This document shows, piece by piece, positions 23,942 through 32,107 of a stretch of 37,779 nt of DNA. How positions within the stretch are numbered: position 1 is the first letter of the stretch; the number at the start of each line of letters is the position of its first letter. Where the stretch lies: positions 1 to 37,779 of the forward strand of contig CAZEGN010000011.1 of assembly GCA_964512325.1 (NCBI GenBank), written 5' to 3'. The notes under the pieces are model-generated. The model searched no databases and was not told the DNA's origin. It saw only the letters and a program-made list of their open reading frames with translations. This stretch comes from JACQZO01 sp964512325. GTDB lineage: Bacteria; Patescibacteriota; Gracilibacteria; RBG-16-42-10. Both the position numbers and the translations under genes were made by a program.

Positions 23942-24964
23942 ATGCCTCAATCGGTGCATCCTCGGGTCCAGAAAGTAAAACGAATTCGACGCATACAACA
24001 GAGCACGGTCATTATCCTGATGCTGCTGGGGGCCTTTTTCTTTTATAATTACAACCAGGCCGCAGTTGTTCTTCCTGCGAAGACTTATACGTTTACCATT
24101 GATGATGCTGAATACAGCCTTCACTGTAGTGAGAAAACAATAGGCGAATGCTTGCGCAAAGAAAATGTTGTTATTTATGAAAAAGATTACCTGTGGCCAG
24201 ATATGACGACGGACTTGGTCGATGGTATGCATGTGATCGTGCGCCGTGCGATTCCAATTACATTTATTGATATCGTTGGTGAGAGTAAGGTGGTTTATAG
24301 TTATGGAACGACGGTGAAAGATGTGATTAATGAATTAGGGGTGAGCGTAGCGGTGGATAATCGTATTACGCCGGCTTTAGATACTTGGCTTGAACCAGAC
24401 ATGACTGTTCAAGTGCTAGCAGAACGTGAAGAAAAGGTTTCCAGAACGGTCGATATCGCTTTTAAAACTGAAGAAAGAAGAGATAATACTTTGCTGATAG
24501 GAAAGCGTGAGGTGATTCAAAAAGGTATTGTTGGTAAGAAGATTGAAACTTATCAAATGACCTATATTGGTGATCAACTTAAAGAAAAAAAACTATTGAC
24601 ATCGGAAGTAAGTGTGGAAGCACAAAGTGAAATTGTTAAGGTGGGCACACTTGCTCCTACTCATACGCAGTCGCTTGAATTGGGAAAGGCCAGTTATTAT
24701 GGAGCAAGCTTTGCTGGTGCTCGTACAGCATCTGGCGTTCCATTGCGTATCAATGAACTTGTGGCTGCTCATAAAACTTTACCTTTTGGCAGTCTCGTGA
24801 AAGTGACGAATGTTGCCAATGGCAAAAGTGTCATTGTGAAAATCGTAGACCGCGGACCATATGTGGCGGGGCGTGTTATTGATTTAACTCCTGCCGCATT
24901 TGAACAGTTAGGATCCCTTTCAAGTGGGATATTAAATGTGCGCTTGGATCTGATTGTCGACTAA
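23942..24964 (+). CDS. DUF348-G5-RlpA cell-wall protein
   Basis: A 340-aa envelope protein. A basic N terminus and one membrane segment (about residues 22-37) are followed by two DUF348 repeats (about 47-158), a G5 domain (about 165-235, ending in SEVSVEAQ) and a C-terminal RlpA-like double-psi beta-barrel (about 247-338). The barrel has the conserved His277 (AAHKTLPFG) and Asp303 (VDRGP), the residues needed for lytic transglycosylase activity in RlpA. The layout resembles Rpf2/YabE-type wall remodelling proteins but with RlpA as the enzyme. It sits 5 nt after uvrD. Confidence 0.9.
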   Translation: MPQSVHPRVQKVKRIRRIQQSTVIILMLLGAFFFYNYNQAAVVLPAKTYTFTIDDAEYSLHCSEKTIGECLRKENVVIYEKDYLWPDMTTDLVDGMHVIVRRAIPITFIDIVGESKVVYSYGTTVKDVINELGVSVAVDNRITPALDTWLEPDMTVQVLAEREEKVSRTVDIAFKTEERRDNTLLIGKREVIQKGIVGKKIETYQMTYIGDQLKEKKLLTSEVSVEAQSEIVKVGTLAPTHTQSLELGKASYYGASFAGARTASGVPLRINELVAAHKTLPFGSLVKVTNVANGKSVIVKIVDRGPYVAGRVIDLTPAAFEQLGSLSSGILNVRLDLIVD

Positions 24965-24994
24965 TGTATCATTGTCTCGTCTATTTTAAATACT

Positions 24995-25555
24995 ATGGAG
25001 TTACGAAGTCTTTCTCAACAAAATATTCTAGTAAAAGATGCTAATGGTCTTGTTTTAATTGTGCCTACACCATCTCAAATTAAGAGCGCTTTGGCGGAGC
25101 ATAAAGATGTCAAAATTGTTCTGACTTTTGCAGAGGCTAAGCAAAAAGCGAGCAATCGGGAGGTGTTGATATGTGATTGGCCCGGAGAATACGAACGTAA
25201 TGACACGTCAATTATTGGTATTCAAGAGGGCTGCTTTGTCGTTTCTTGGGAAGGAAAGTATTGGCTTGTTGCTCAAGATAAAGTTTTGAAAAAGCTGGAT
25301 CATGACAATGAGCACTTAAGTAATGTTCAAGGGTTGTTGTTGTGGATTACGGGCGACATAAAAAAAGATGATATTCAAGAGGGTGTGTCCAGAGTTGCAC
25401 CTAGCTATGTGGTGTATTGTGCGCAAGCTGAACAGGATTCTTTGCTAAAAGAGCTTACTCCACCTCCTTTGGGCTCAAGTACCGAGCTTACTATTAAGGC
25501 AAATGAGCTCGACGGAGATGATGACCAAATTAAAGCTCAAGCCTTGATCGTATGA
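24995..25555 (+). CDS. Degenerate metallo-beta-lactamase-like protein
   Basis: A 186-aa protein. CDWPGEYERNDTSIIGI matches the GPGEYExxGxxVxGI stretch seen in a COG2220-like group of MBL-fold proteins in CPR genomes. However, the HxHxDH zinc site is not visible, so it is either a degenerate or non-catalytic member or a look-alike. It has no signal peptide. Its TGA stop overlaps the ftsE ATG (ATGA), so it is translationally coupled to ftsE. The family call is tentative, based on one motif. Confidence 0.55.
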   Translation: MELRSLSQQNILVKDANGLVLIVPTPSQIKSALAEHKDVKIVLTFAEAKQKASNREVLICDWPGEYERNDTSIIGIQEGCFVVSWEGKYWLVAQDKVLKKLDHDNEHLSNVQGLLLWITGDIKKDDIQEGVSRVAPSYVVYCAQAEQDSLLKELTPPPLGSSTELTIKANELDGDDDQIKAQALIV

Positions 25556-26235
25556 TCAGTTTTAAAGAAGTAGTAAAAATTTATAATAACCGAGCAGTCT
25601 TAGATAATGTCTCTTTAAATATAGATCAGGGCGAATTTGTATCAGTAGTAGGAAGGAGCGGTGCCGGAAAAACAACCTTGGCTAAGCTTATTCTAGGAGT
25701 AGAGCGGCCAGATCTGGGACTGGTAAGTGTTGACGGTTTGATTATTACTGAGATGCGGGCTGGTACTCTACAGAAGTTTCGGCGTAAGGTCGGTATGGTA
25801 TTTCAAGACTATCGCTTGCTTCCTGAAAAAACAGTATTTGAAAATATTGCCTTTGCATTGGAAGTGACAGATGTTGCTCCTGATACAATCATCGCTCAGG
25901 TTGATGATGTTATTGATCAGCTCGGTCTGAGCCATATCCGCGATGCTTTTCCACTAACATTGTCTGGCGGCGAGCAGCAAAGAGTTGCTATCGCTCGAGC
26001 TCTTGTGCATAAGCCAAATTTACTGATTGCGGATGAGCCCACTGGCAATCTTGATCCAGAAGGCACTCATACTATTCTTGCCCTCTTAAAAAAAATTCAT
26101 GCGAGCGGCACGACTGTTATTTTGACTACTCACGATCCTGAGGTGGTCAACTTTTTTGAGCAACGCGTAATTTGCCTCGAAAATGGAAAAGTCGTTTCCG
26201 ATCAGCCTAAAGCGCGCTACCCGGGCTACGAGTAA
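25552..26235 (+). CDS. ftsE: Cell-division ABC transporter ATPase FtsE
   Basis: A 227-aa ATPase with Walker A GRSGAGKT (about 34-41), the FtsE-type segment FQDYRLLPEKTVFENIAFAL, signature LSGGEQQRVAIARAL, Walker B LLIADEPTGNLD and the H-loop TTHDPEVV. FtsE works with the membrane protein FtsX to couple division to wall hydrolase activation. No ftsX follows: the next gene is convergent and overlaps the ftsE end by 29 bases. The upstream operon partner with a wall-hydrolase domain (RlpA) fits an envelope role. Confidence 0.9.
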   Translation: MISFKEVVKIYNNRAVLDNVSLNIDQGEFVSVVGRSGAGKTTLAKLILGVERPDLGLVSVDGLIITEMRAGTLQKFRRKVGMVFQDYRLLPEKTVFENIAFALEVTDVAPDTIIAQVDDVIDQLGLSHIRDAFPLTLSGGEQQRVAIARALVHKPNLLIADEPTGNLDPEGTHTILALLKKIHASGTTVILTTHDPEVVNFFEQRVICLENGKVVSDQPKARYPGYE

Positions 26236-27034
26236 TCGCTGCCAGGGTTTCTACTTGTCGTCGCATGTCTGCTTGAGTTCTCGTTACCTGACTTTGCAGA
26301 GTTCTCACCTCTTTTTCCAATGCAAAGTAAGCTTTGTGAAAGTAGTCTACCCAAGCTTTCAGATTTGGTGTGGATAATTCATATTGCGCTTGTTCTAGCT
26401 GCGCGATCTTGTGTCTGATTAAGTCATGTTGTTGAGTATACTTAGAGTCTTTTAAATATGCTCTAAATGCTTCCAGTTTTGCTGCAACGCCTTTTGGGCT
26501 GTGCGGTTTCAATACTCCGACACGAGCATCACCGTGTGGCATCGCGAGTAGCATTAGTTCATTGTCCGGCTCGTATTCAAGTAGCGCTAAACGGTTGAGT
26601 TGGTCTGCATTGAGCGACCCCGCGCCAAAATGTTGCATCAAGACTAGTTTCATCGCTCTTTGTTGTGTTTTTATCTCGTCGATGTTTCTCACTGTAGCTT
26701 CAATTGAAGCACCTTGTTCACCAATTCTAAGAGCACTGGCAACTAATGATCGAGTGTGCTCGCGTGCATCTTCTTCAAGCTTTTTAGCCTGTAAGTGCGC
26801 TAATAATTGAGGGTTTCTGCTAATAGCTTGAATTAACTGTTGGTAGTAGTCGTACTGCTCCTGCTCTCTAACATGCATATTGCCATTTTGGACAATGCCG
26901 ACTTTATAGAGCCATAGAAGCTGAGTTTCAGTTTGCTCATCTAGTACCAGGTGATGAGTATAGTTTTGAACTAGCGCTAACAGTTGGTCTGGCGTGCCTG
27001 TACGGTCTATAATCCGATCGAGATAATTAGTCAT
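26207..27034 (-). CDS. Hypothetical coiled-coil protein (275 aa)
   Basis: Unrecognised. The protein is almost entirely helical and Gln/Leu/Ala-rich, with a probable coiled coil over the last 60 residues (LEKEVRTLQSQVTRTQADMRRQVETL). It has no Cys, no signal peptide and no membrane segment. An in-frame TTG at 27085 would add 17 residues, but I chose the ATG at 27034 (MTNYLDRI). Its 3' end overlaps the convergent ftsE by 29 bases. Function unknown. Confidence 0.7.
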   Translation of the reverse strand: MTNYLDRIIDRTGTPDQLLALVQNYTHHLVLDEQTETQLLWLYKVGIVQNGNMHVREQEQYDYYQQLIQAISRNPQLLAHLQAKKLEEDAREHTRSLVASALRIGEQGASIEATVRNIDEIKTQQRAMKLVLMQHFGAGSLNADQLNRLALLEYEPDNELMLLAMPHGDARVGVLKPHSPKGVAAKLEAFRAYLKDSKYTQQHDLIRHKIAQLEQAQYELSTPNLKAWVDYFHKAYFALEKEVRTLQSQVTRTQADMRRQVETLAAITRSPGSAL

Positions 27035-27117
27035 GCTAAAATAGTTTATCTTATCATTATACCAAGATTGGATCTTTTGGGACAATACTAATTTTGGTAA
27101 TTAAGCATGCTAATAAA

Positions 27118-27151
27118 TAGCTTGGAGAAGAGATCTCGCTGTGCCAAGCTA
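27118..27151. other. 8-bp stem-loop in the intergenic region after lepB
   Basis: TAGCTTGG and CCAAGCTA are separated by 18 bases that include the palindrome GAGATCTC. It may be a weak terminator for lepB or a regulatory hairpin for the 275-aa gene. No T-run follows on either strand. Confidence 0.35.
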
Positions 27152-27184
27152 ACTATGAAGTTTTTTCTGAGCCCTCTCATTCTC

Positions 27185-27281
27185 ATTCTTATTCTTCGAC
27201 CAGCAACGTAAAAGACGCCAATGCAAAAGAATAAGTCAAAGAATAAGAATCAAGATAAGCAGCAACTAGCGTTGCTGGTCG
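27185..27281. repeat. Two interleaved 12-bp inverted repeats overlapping the lepB 3' end
   Basis: ATTCTTATTCTT (27185-27196) pairs with AAGAATAAGAAT (27239-27250), and CGACCAGCAACG (27197-27208) pairs with CGTTGCTGGTCG (27270-27281). The pairs cross instead of nesting, the topology of a pseudoknot. The last pair includes the final lepB codons. A competing local hairpin AGCAAC-TAGC-GTTGCT lies at 27261-27276. Confidence 0.65.
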
Positions 27282-27871
27282 AGGGCGGGGTAAGTAGTGC
27301 TTGGCAATAACCGAATGCCATTCACCGGAAGGAAGACAAACCAGGCGCGTCCTTCAATGTTGTGTCGATGTAATACCCCCCAAGCACGCGAGTCGTTGCT
27401 AGCTTTGCGATTGTCACCCATTACAAAATAATTATCATTTGGAACGCTGATTATCTTGTTCTCATGAGTGGGTAAGTATGTTTTTTGATTGTCGGCAGAA
27501 AGATATGGCTCTTGAAGCTTTTGCCCCTGAGGATGCTCTTGATTGTGGATAATGACCTGTCCATCTAAAAACTCAACCTTTTCTCCTGGTAGACCAATAA
27601 TTCGTTTCACATAGTAAACCTCAGTGTCCTGGGGAGGGACAAGGACAATAACGTCGCCTCTTTTGGGCTCATGCAAATAATAACTGAGTTTGTCTACCAT
27701 CAAAAACTCAGTGTTTTGGAGGTTAGGCACCATGCTTGTGCCATTCACTTGAAAGGGGGAAATAAGGGTGTAGCGAATGACCGCTACGATCACGACAATA
27801 ATTGCGATGTTATAAAGCAAGTCGGCAATGACTTTTAGCCCTTCGCGAAACTTACCTTGATTTTCAGTCAT
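27266..27871 (-). CDS. lepB: Signal peptidase I (LepB)
   Basis: Membrane serine protease that removes signal peptides from exported proteins. It is 201 aa, with an N-terminal membrane segment (about 17-38), the catalytic Ser46 in VNGTSMVPNL and the general-base Lys89 in YYVKRIIGLPGE, and the conserved GDNRKASNDSRAWG near the C terminus. The frame is open 13 codons further upstream (TTG), but the ATG at 27871 gives the normal N terminus. It is divergent from the PH-domain protein gene. Confidence 0.96.
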   Translation of the reverse strand: MTENQGKFREGLKVIADLLYNIAIIVVIVAVIRYTLISPFQVNGTSMVPNLQNTEFLMVDKLSYYLHEPKRGDVIVLVPPQDTEVYYVKRIIGLPGEKVEFLDGQVIIHNQEHPQGQKLQEPYLSADNQKTYLPTHENKIISVPNDNYFVMGDNRKASNDSRAWGVLHRHNIEGRAWFVFLPVNGIRLLPSTTYPALDQQR

Positions 27872-27893
27872 GCGGATATTCTTTAGCGGGTAA

Positions 27894-27903
27894 AGTATAC
27901 CAA
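27894..27903 (-). promoter_or_regulatory. Extended -10 promoter of lepB
   Basis: The minus strand reads TGGTATACT, an extended -10 with TATACT, about 22 nt before the lepB ATG. It lies inside the 73-base divergent region shared with the PH-domain gene. Confidence 0.45.
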
Positions 27904-27944
27904 AGCACAATTCTTTCTGCTACCTTAGCAATGACAAAATCTTT

Positions 27945-28592
27945 ATGAACTTTTTAGATCGAATATTTTTCAAAAAATTTCTTCAACCAGAAGAAGAAGT
28001 GATTTATATTATTCACAAGCATTGGTGGTCAGTGGTGTCAGCAGCCGGCAAGTTCATTATTTTAGCACTGATTTTTCCAAGCATAGTGCTGTGGCTTTAT
28101 TGGCATCCAGTTGTGGGGACTGTGCTAGCAGTGTGGATTATCTATGTTACCAGTCTTTTTCTACAAGACTTTATCGACTGGTATTATGATAGTTTGCTTA
28201 TCACTCATGACTGTGTCATTAGCATTGATTGGCATGGTTTCTTTCATAGCCAAACAAAACGACTTGAGTTTAGTAATGTTGATGGGATTGATTCAGAGAT
28301 TAAGGGGATGATTCCTACTTTTTTCCAATTTGGTAATCTCATTATCAATGGCTCACATACTGAACTTAAGCTAGAAATGGTGCCGCGCGTGCGTGACTGG
28401 CAGAAAAGAATTTTAGCGAAGAAAGAAGAAATCGAGGCTAATGTGGATCCTACTGATGATCCAGTTAATCAGCTGAAAAATGCTTTGCAAACTCTGCTTA
28501 CTGTAGCTCCAGAAAATGAACCCATTTCATTTAACGTAAAGGCGCATCAGGTGATGATTATGAAGCAGAAAGAACTTAAGAAAAAGAAATGA
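27945..28592 (+). CDS. PH-domain (YdbS-like) membrane protein
   Basis: A 215-aa protein. The N-terminal part LQPEEEVIYIIHKHWW and two membrane segments (about 33-50 and 55-78) are followed by a bacterial PH-like beta domain (SLLITHDCVISIDWHGFFHSQTKRLEFSNVDGI, FGNLIIN) and a charged C-terminal tail ending in poly-Lys. Similar bPH2 proteins are common in bacteria and often have no known function. Its stop overlaps the ATG of the glycosyltransferase gene by 4 bases (ATGA), so the two are translationally coupled. Confidence 0.8.
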   Translation: MNFLDRIFFKKFLQPEEEVIYIIHKHWWSVVSAAGKFIILALIFPSIVLWLYWHPVVGTVLAVWIIYVTSLFLQDFIDWYYDSLLITHDCVISIDWHGFFHSQTKRLEFSNVDGIDSEIKGMIPTFFQFGNLIINGSHTELKLEMVPRVRDWQKRILAKKEEIEANVDPTDDPVNQLKNALQTLLTVAPENEPISFNVKAHQVMIMKQKELKKKK

Positions 28593-30079
28593 TAGACCGC
28601 TCTTTAATTCCGCGTTGGGAAATTCGTATTTTTGAAGCAGTGCCTGCGATTCTTACCTGGTCAATTCTCTTGCTTCCATTCATCCTCTCATTTTTTGTGC
28701 CGGCAGGAGTGGCGATATTTGTAATTCTATTTGATGTCTATTGGTTATTGCGTTCAATCAGACTAAATATTGATTTGATCCAATCCTATAAACGCTTAAA
28801 GAATGCCTTAAAAACAGACTGGCCTACTTTGCTCGCGCGAGAATACCCGGCTGAACAATGGCCCTATCAAATGATTTTGTTGCCCTATTACAATGAGCAT
28901 ATAGATTTATTACGAACCGCTCTTAAATCAGTACAGGAACAACATTATCCTTTAGAAAAGATATTGGTGGTGCTAGCGGTAGAGGAAAGAGGTGGAGAAA
29001 AGATTCGTCAAAATGTGCATCAGCTCGAGAAGGAATTTGCCGGTGTATTTGGCGCCTTATTGTCATATATTCATCCCGATGGAATTGTAGGAGAAGTTAA
29101 AGGCAAAGGACCTAATATTAACTTCGCTGTTCAGAGCTTTGAAAGAGAGTTTTTGCCGAATAAAAATATTGATGCCAAAGATATCATTATTTCTTCTGTC
29201 GATTGTGATGCTCAGTTTCATCCTCACCATGCAGCAAATTTCGCTTATCACTTTTTGCTGAACAATAAAAATCCGGACACTATCTATCAGTTTATTCCCA
29301 TGTATCACAATAATATTTGGGATGTTCCTGCTTTGATGCGGGTGGTTGCAACCGGCTCCTCATTTTGGCTGATGATGGAGGCCAATAATGCTGGCTGCTT
29401 AAAAACCTTTGCCTGTTATGGGTTAAGTTTAGAAACGCTGCGCAAAAACGAGTATTGGGACAAAACAAGCATTATTGAAGATGGTGTGCAATATTGGCGA
29501 CATCTCGTCGCATTTAATGGCAAACAGCGCGTTCTTCCTGTTTTCTCACCAGTGTATCAGGATGCAGTGTTAAATGATGGCTATATTAGAACGTATATTG
29601 GTCAATATGTGCAGTTGAGACGCTGGGCTTGGGGAGCGTCTGATTTGGCCTTGATCATGCCCGAGTTTTTACGAAATAAAAAAATTCCCATAGAGGTAAA
29701 AGTGTCAGAAATATGGCGATTGCTGGCTGGACACATTCCTCGAGCAACTGCTCCATTGTTGCTTTTTGTATCTGGTTGGTTCCCTCTCCTTAATAGTCAT
29801 TTTCGTGATACAGTCTTAGCATTTAACTTGCCGATTATTACTAGCAATTTGCTAACATTAGCCATGCTCGGTTTGTCTAGTGCCTTAGTATTGAGCATTA
29901 TGCTGCTGCCAGCACCAAAGCGTCACTATCCCTGGTGGCAACATGTGATGCAAGTCTTGCAATGGATTTTGTCTCCTTTTGCTACCGTTTTATTTGGCGC
30001 AATTCCCGCTATTGACGCACAGACTCGGCTGGCATTAGGAAAAAGGTTAGAATGGATGGTGACGGAGAAAAAAAGATGA
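28589..30079 (+). CDS. Membrane-bound family 2 glycosyltransferase
   Basis: A 496-aa processive-type GT2. Two N-terminal membrane helices (about 17-58) precede the cytoplasmic domain with LPYYNEHIDLL, the DxD motif VDCDAQ (205-207), the acceptor-site EDGVQ (297-298) and the QxxRW motif QLRRW (342-346), with further membrane helices after residue 385. The layout is that of cellulose- or hyaluronan-synthase-like enzymes, or of GT2s transferring to lipid acceptors. The sugar and acceptor are unknown. It is coupled to the PH-domain gene. Confidence 0.88.
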   Translation: MIDRSLIPRWEIRIFEAVPAILTWSILLLPFILSFFVPAGVAIFVILFDVYWLLRSIRLNIDLIQSYKRLKNALKTDWPTLLAREYPAEQWPYQMILLPYYNEHIDLLRTALKSVQEQHYPLEKILVVLAVEERGGEKIRQNVHQLEKEFAGVFGALLSYIHPDGIVGEVKGKGPNINFAVQSFEREFLPNKNIDAKDIIISSVDCDAQFHPHHAANFAYHFLLNNKNPDTIYQFIPMYHNNIWDVPALMRVVATGSSFWLMMEANNAGCLKTFACYGLSLETLRKNEYWDKTSIIEDGVQYWRHLVAFNGKQRVLPVFSPVYQDAVLNDGYIRTYIGQYVQLRRWAWGASDLALIMPEFLRNKKIPIEVKVSEIWRLLAGHIPRATAPLLLFVSGWFPLLNSHFRDTVLAFNLPIITSNLLTLAMLGLSSALVLSIMLLPAPKRHYPWWQHVMQVLQWILSPFATVLFGAIPAIDAQTRLALGKRLEWMVTEKKR

Positions 30080-30184
30080 ATGGTAATTGCGAATTGCTAA
30101 TTGAGAAAACTTTAGGCTTTCTATTTCCTGAAACCGCTTGTTTATGATACTTTGTCAAACCTTTAAAATAAGGAAACTTGATAT

Positions 30185-30913
30185 ATGAAAAAATCAACAA
30201 CACTAAAAGCCAGGCCTGACTGGGACGCATATATTCATGAGCATGGACTTGAAGATTTAGGACGGGGGACACAATCACAGACATTTCGTAGTGGTGAAGT
30301 AGTAGTGAAAGTCCCCAGAAGAAAGCTCGTAAGGTCTTTGTTGGGTGAAGAAAAGCTGTGGCGTCGAATACACAAAGAAAGTGTGGGTAGATTGGGAGAT
30401 TTGGCACTGCCCTTCGAATATATTGAAAAGCCTTTAACCTGCATTTTTAGGCGCAAGTTAATGGGCATTATTCCTTACAAGGAAGAAGAAGTTCATCCTG
30501 CATATGTGGTCCAGGAGTACACGCCTCATGAGACGACTCTGCTTCATCGCATGAGCGGTGGCGTCGAACTGATTAGCCAAGGTCTCAGTGATCTGATTGC
30601 GTTGAGTAAGGCGTGTTTAACTAGAGGCACTTACTTGCATGATATGGCCTTTGATAACTTTGTCTATTGGAAGGGGAGGCTTCGTATTAGAGACATTGGC
30701 GCTATGGCTACAGATGTTGCACATGTGCGGAGATTAATCGCTCTAAAAGGAAAGTTGTTTGATCCCAATTTGGCGTTTATACGGACAAGCTCAGTCGATG
30801 GTGTAAGTGACTTTTGTGCTCATCTGTCATCATATCTTTCTGCAGGAAGCGTAGATATGATGCAAAAGCACTTAAATAAAGGTAAACCTGTCCCAAAGGT
30901 GACTTTGTACTAG
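30185..30913 (+). CDS. Kinase-like protein (atypical)
   Basis: A 242-aa protein with the outline of a protein-kinase fold. It has a glycine-rich start (LGRGTQSQTF, residues 25-34), VVVK with Lys42, a catalytic-loop-like segment LHDMAFDNFV (H152, D153, N158) and RDIG (D170) in place of DFG. A basic helix follows the Lys. There is no membrane segment or signal. It may phosphorylate a protein or small molecule, or be a pseudokinase. The upstream 105 bases contain a short AATTGCG-type repeat and no gene. Confidence 0.62.
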   Translation: MKKSTTLKARPDWDAYIHEHGLEDLGRGTQSQTFRSGEVVVKVPRRKLVRSLLGEEKLWRRIHKESVGRLGDLALPFEYIEKPLTCIFRRKLMGIIPYKEEEVHPAYVVQEYTPHETTLLHRMSGGVELISQGLSDLIALSKACLTRGTYLHDMAFDNFVYWKGRLRIRDIGAMATDVAHVRRLIALKGKLFDPNLAFIRTSSVDGVSDFCAHLSSYLSAGSVDMMQKHLNKGKPVPKVTLY

Positions 30914-30965
30914 AAATAGTACATCGCGGATCTACACGAAAAGGACAATGAATAAAATGGTTACT

Positions 30966-30994
30966 TTGATGTAATTCAGTGAAGATGCTATCCT
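30966..30994 (+). promoter_or_regulatory. Promoter of the beta-lactamase-family gene
   Basis: TTGATG (30966-30971) and TATCCT (30989-30994) are 17 bases apart with an extended -10 (TGC before TATCCT). The ATG at 31026 is 31 nt beyond the -10. Confidence 0.5.
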
Positions 30995-31025
30995 CAATTT
31001 AAAGGTATACAAATACATACGATAT

Positions 31026-32096
31026 ATGAATACAGAAGCACTAGAAGTCAAAATTGAGGATAGGTTAAAGCAAGCTATAAGTGAAAAGGTTTTCCCCGGT
31101 GCGGTAGTTGGGGTAGTGTTTGAAAATGGTGACAGAATAATCCTATCGGCAGGACGATTTACTTATGAGTCTGAGAGTCCACGCATGTTAAATCGTACAT
31201 TATTTGATATCGCCTCGTTAACAAAAGTATTGCCTACCGGATTACTCGTGCTCCGTTTAATTGATGAGGGCAAAATAAGTCTTCGAGATCCAATTACTAA
31301 ATTTTTACCAGAAATCACTACTGAGTCGGGTAAGAAGGCAACAGTGAGACATTTGCTTACATATAGTTACTTGTTGAAGTTGGACTATCCTTTATCCGCA
31401 CTAAGAGACAAATCGGTGTCAGAGATTATGAACATACTTTTTACAACCGAAACTGCATTTGTGCCTGGCACGGGGTTCCATTATTCAAATACTTCTAGCA
31501 TATTATTGGGTTTAATTATTGAGCGTGTGTTACAAAAGGAGTTTATAATTGCAGCAAAAGAATATGTGTTTGATCCTTTATACATGCGTCATACTACTTT
31601 CACACCTGATCCTAGGTTTATTAATCAAATTCCGCCTACCGAAATTGATAGTTGGCGCGGCTTGGTACAGGGCGTAGTACATGATGAAGTGACATTCGCA
31701 TTGCAAAAGAGTTTTTTCCCTGGGTGTGCAGGAGTATTTAGTAATGCCAGTGACATCTTGAACTTTGTACAAATGTATCTACAGAATGGTGAATTTATTC
31801 ACGCCAGAATTCTCTCTCCAGAAATGATTACACAAATGACACAAAATCAATTAGCCTCTATCGGATATTCCCATGGTTTGGGTGTGGAGTTAAATCAGCC
31901 TACTTTTATGGGTAGCAGCGCCAATGAATATACGATTGGCAAAACCGGTTTCACTGGATGTGTTTTTGTTGCTAACCGCAAAAGAAAAAGAGGCTTTGTC
32001 TTACTTTGTAATCGAACATTTCCTCAACGAAGTGAAACTGTGACAGCAATTAATCTAGTGAGACATGACTTAGCCGACTTAGTTTGGTCTGCTTGA
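31026..32096 (+). CDS. Serine beta-lactamase family (class C/DD-peptidase-like) hydrolase
   Basis: A 356-aa protein of the Pfam Beta-lactamase (PF00144) type. The catalytic motifs are SLTK (S64, K67), YSN (Y153-N155) and KTG (K306-G308) in GKTGFTG. Other hallmarks are LIDEGKISLRDPITKFLP and TVRHLLTY. No signal peptide is evident, so it may act inside the cell as an esterase or D-amino-acid peptidase rather than as a secreted antibiotic-hydrolysing enzyme. It has its own promoter. Confidence 0.9.
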   Translation: MNTEALEVKIEDRLKQAISEKVFPGAVVGVVFENGDRIILSAGRFTYESESPRMLNRTLFDIASLTKVLPTGLLVLRLIDEGKISLRDPITKFLPEITTESGKKATVRHLLTYSYLLKLDYPLSALRDKSVSEIMNILFTTETAFVPGTGFHYSNTSSILLGLIIERVLQKEFIIAAKEYVFDPLYMRHTTFTPDPRFINQIPPTEIDSWRGLVQGVVHDEVTFALQKSFFPGCAGVFSNASDILNFVQMYLQNGEFIHARILSPEMITQMTQNQLASIGYSHGLGVELNQPTFMGSSANEYTIGKTGFTGCVFVANRKRKRGFVLLCNRTFPQRSETVTAINLVRHDLADLVWSA

Positions 32097-32107
32097 GGAT
32101 TGTAGAA

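Noticed and set aside
25552..28592. Alternative genetic code with TGA as glycine
   Set aside because: TGA ends genes at natural ATGA junctions and no protein here needs read-through, so the standard bacterial code fits.
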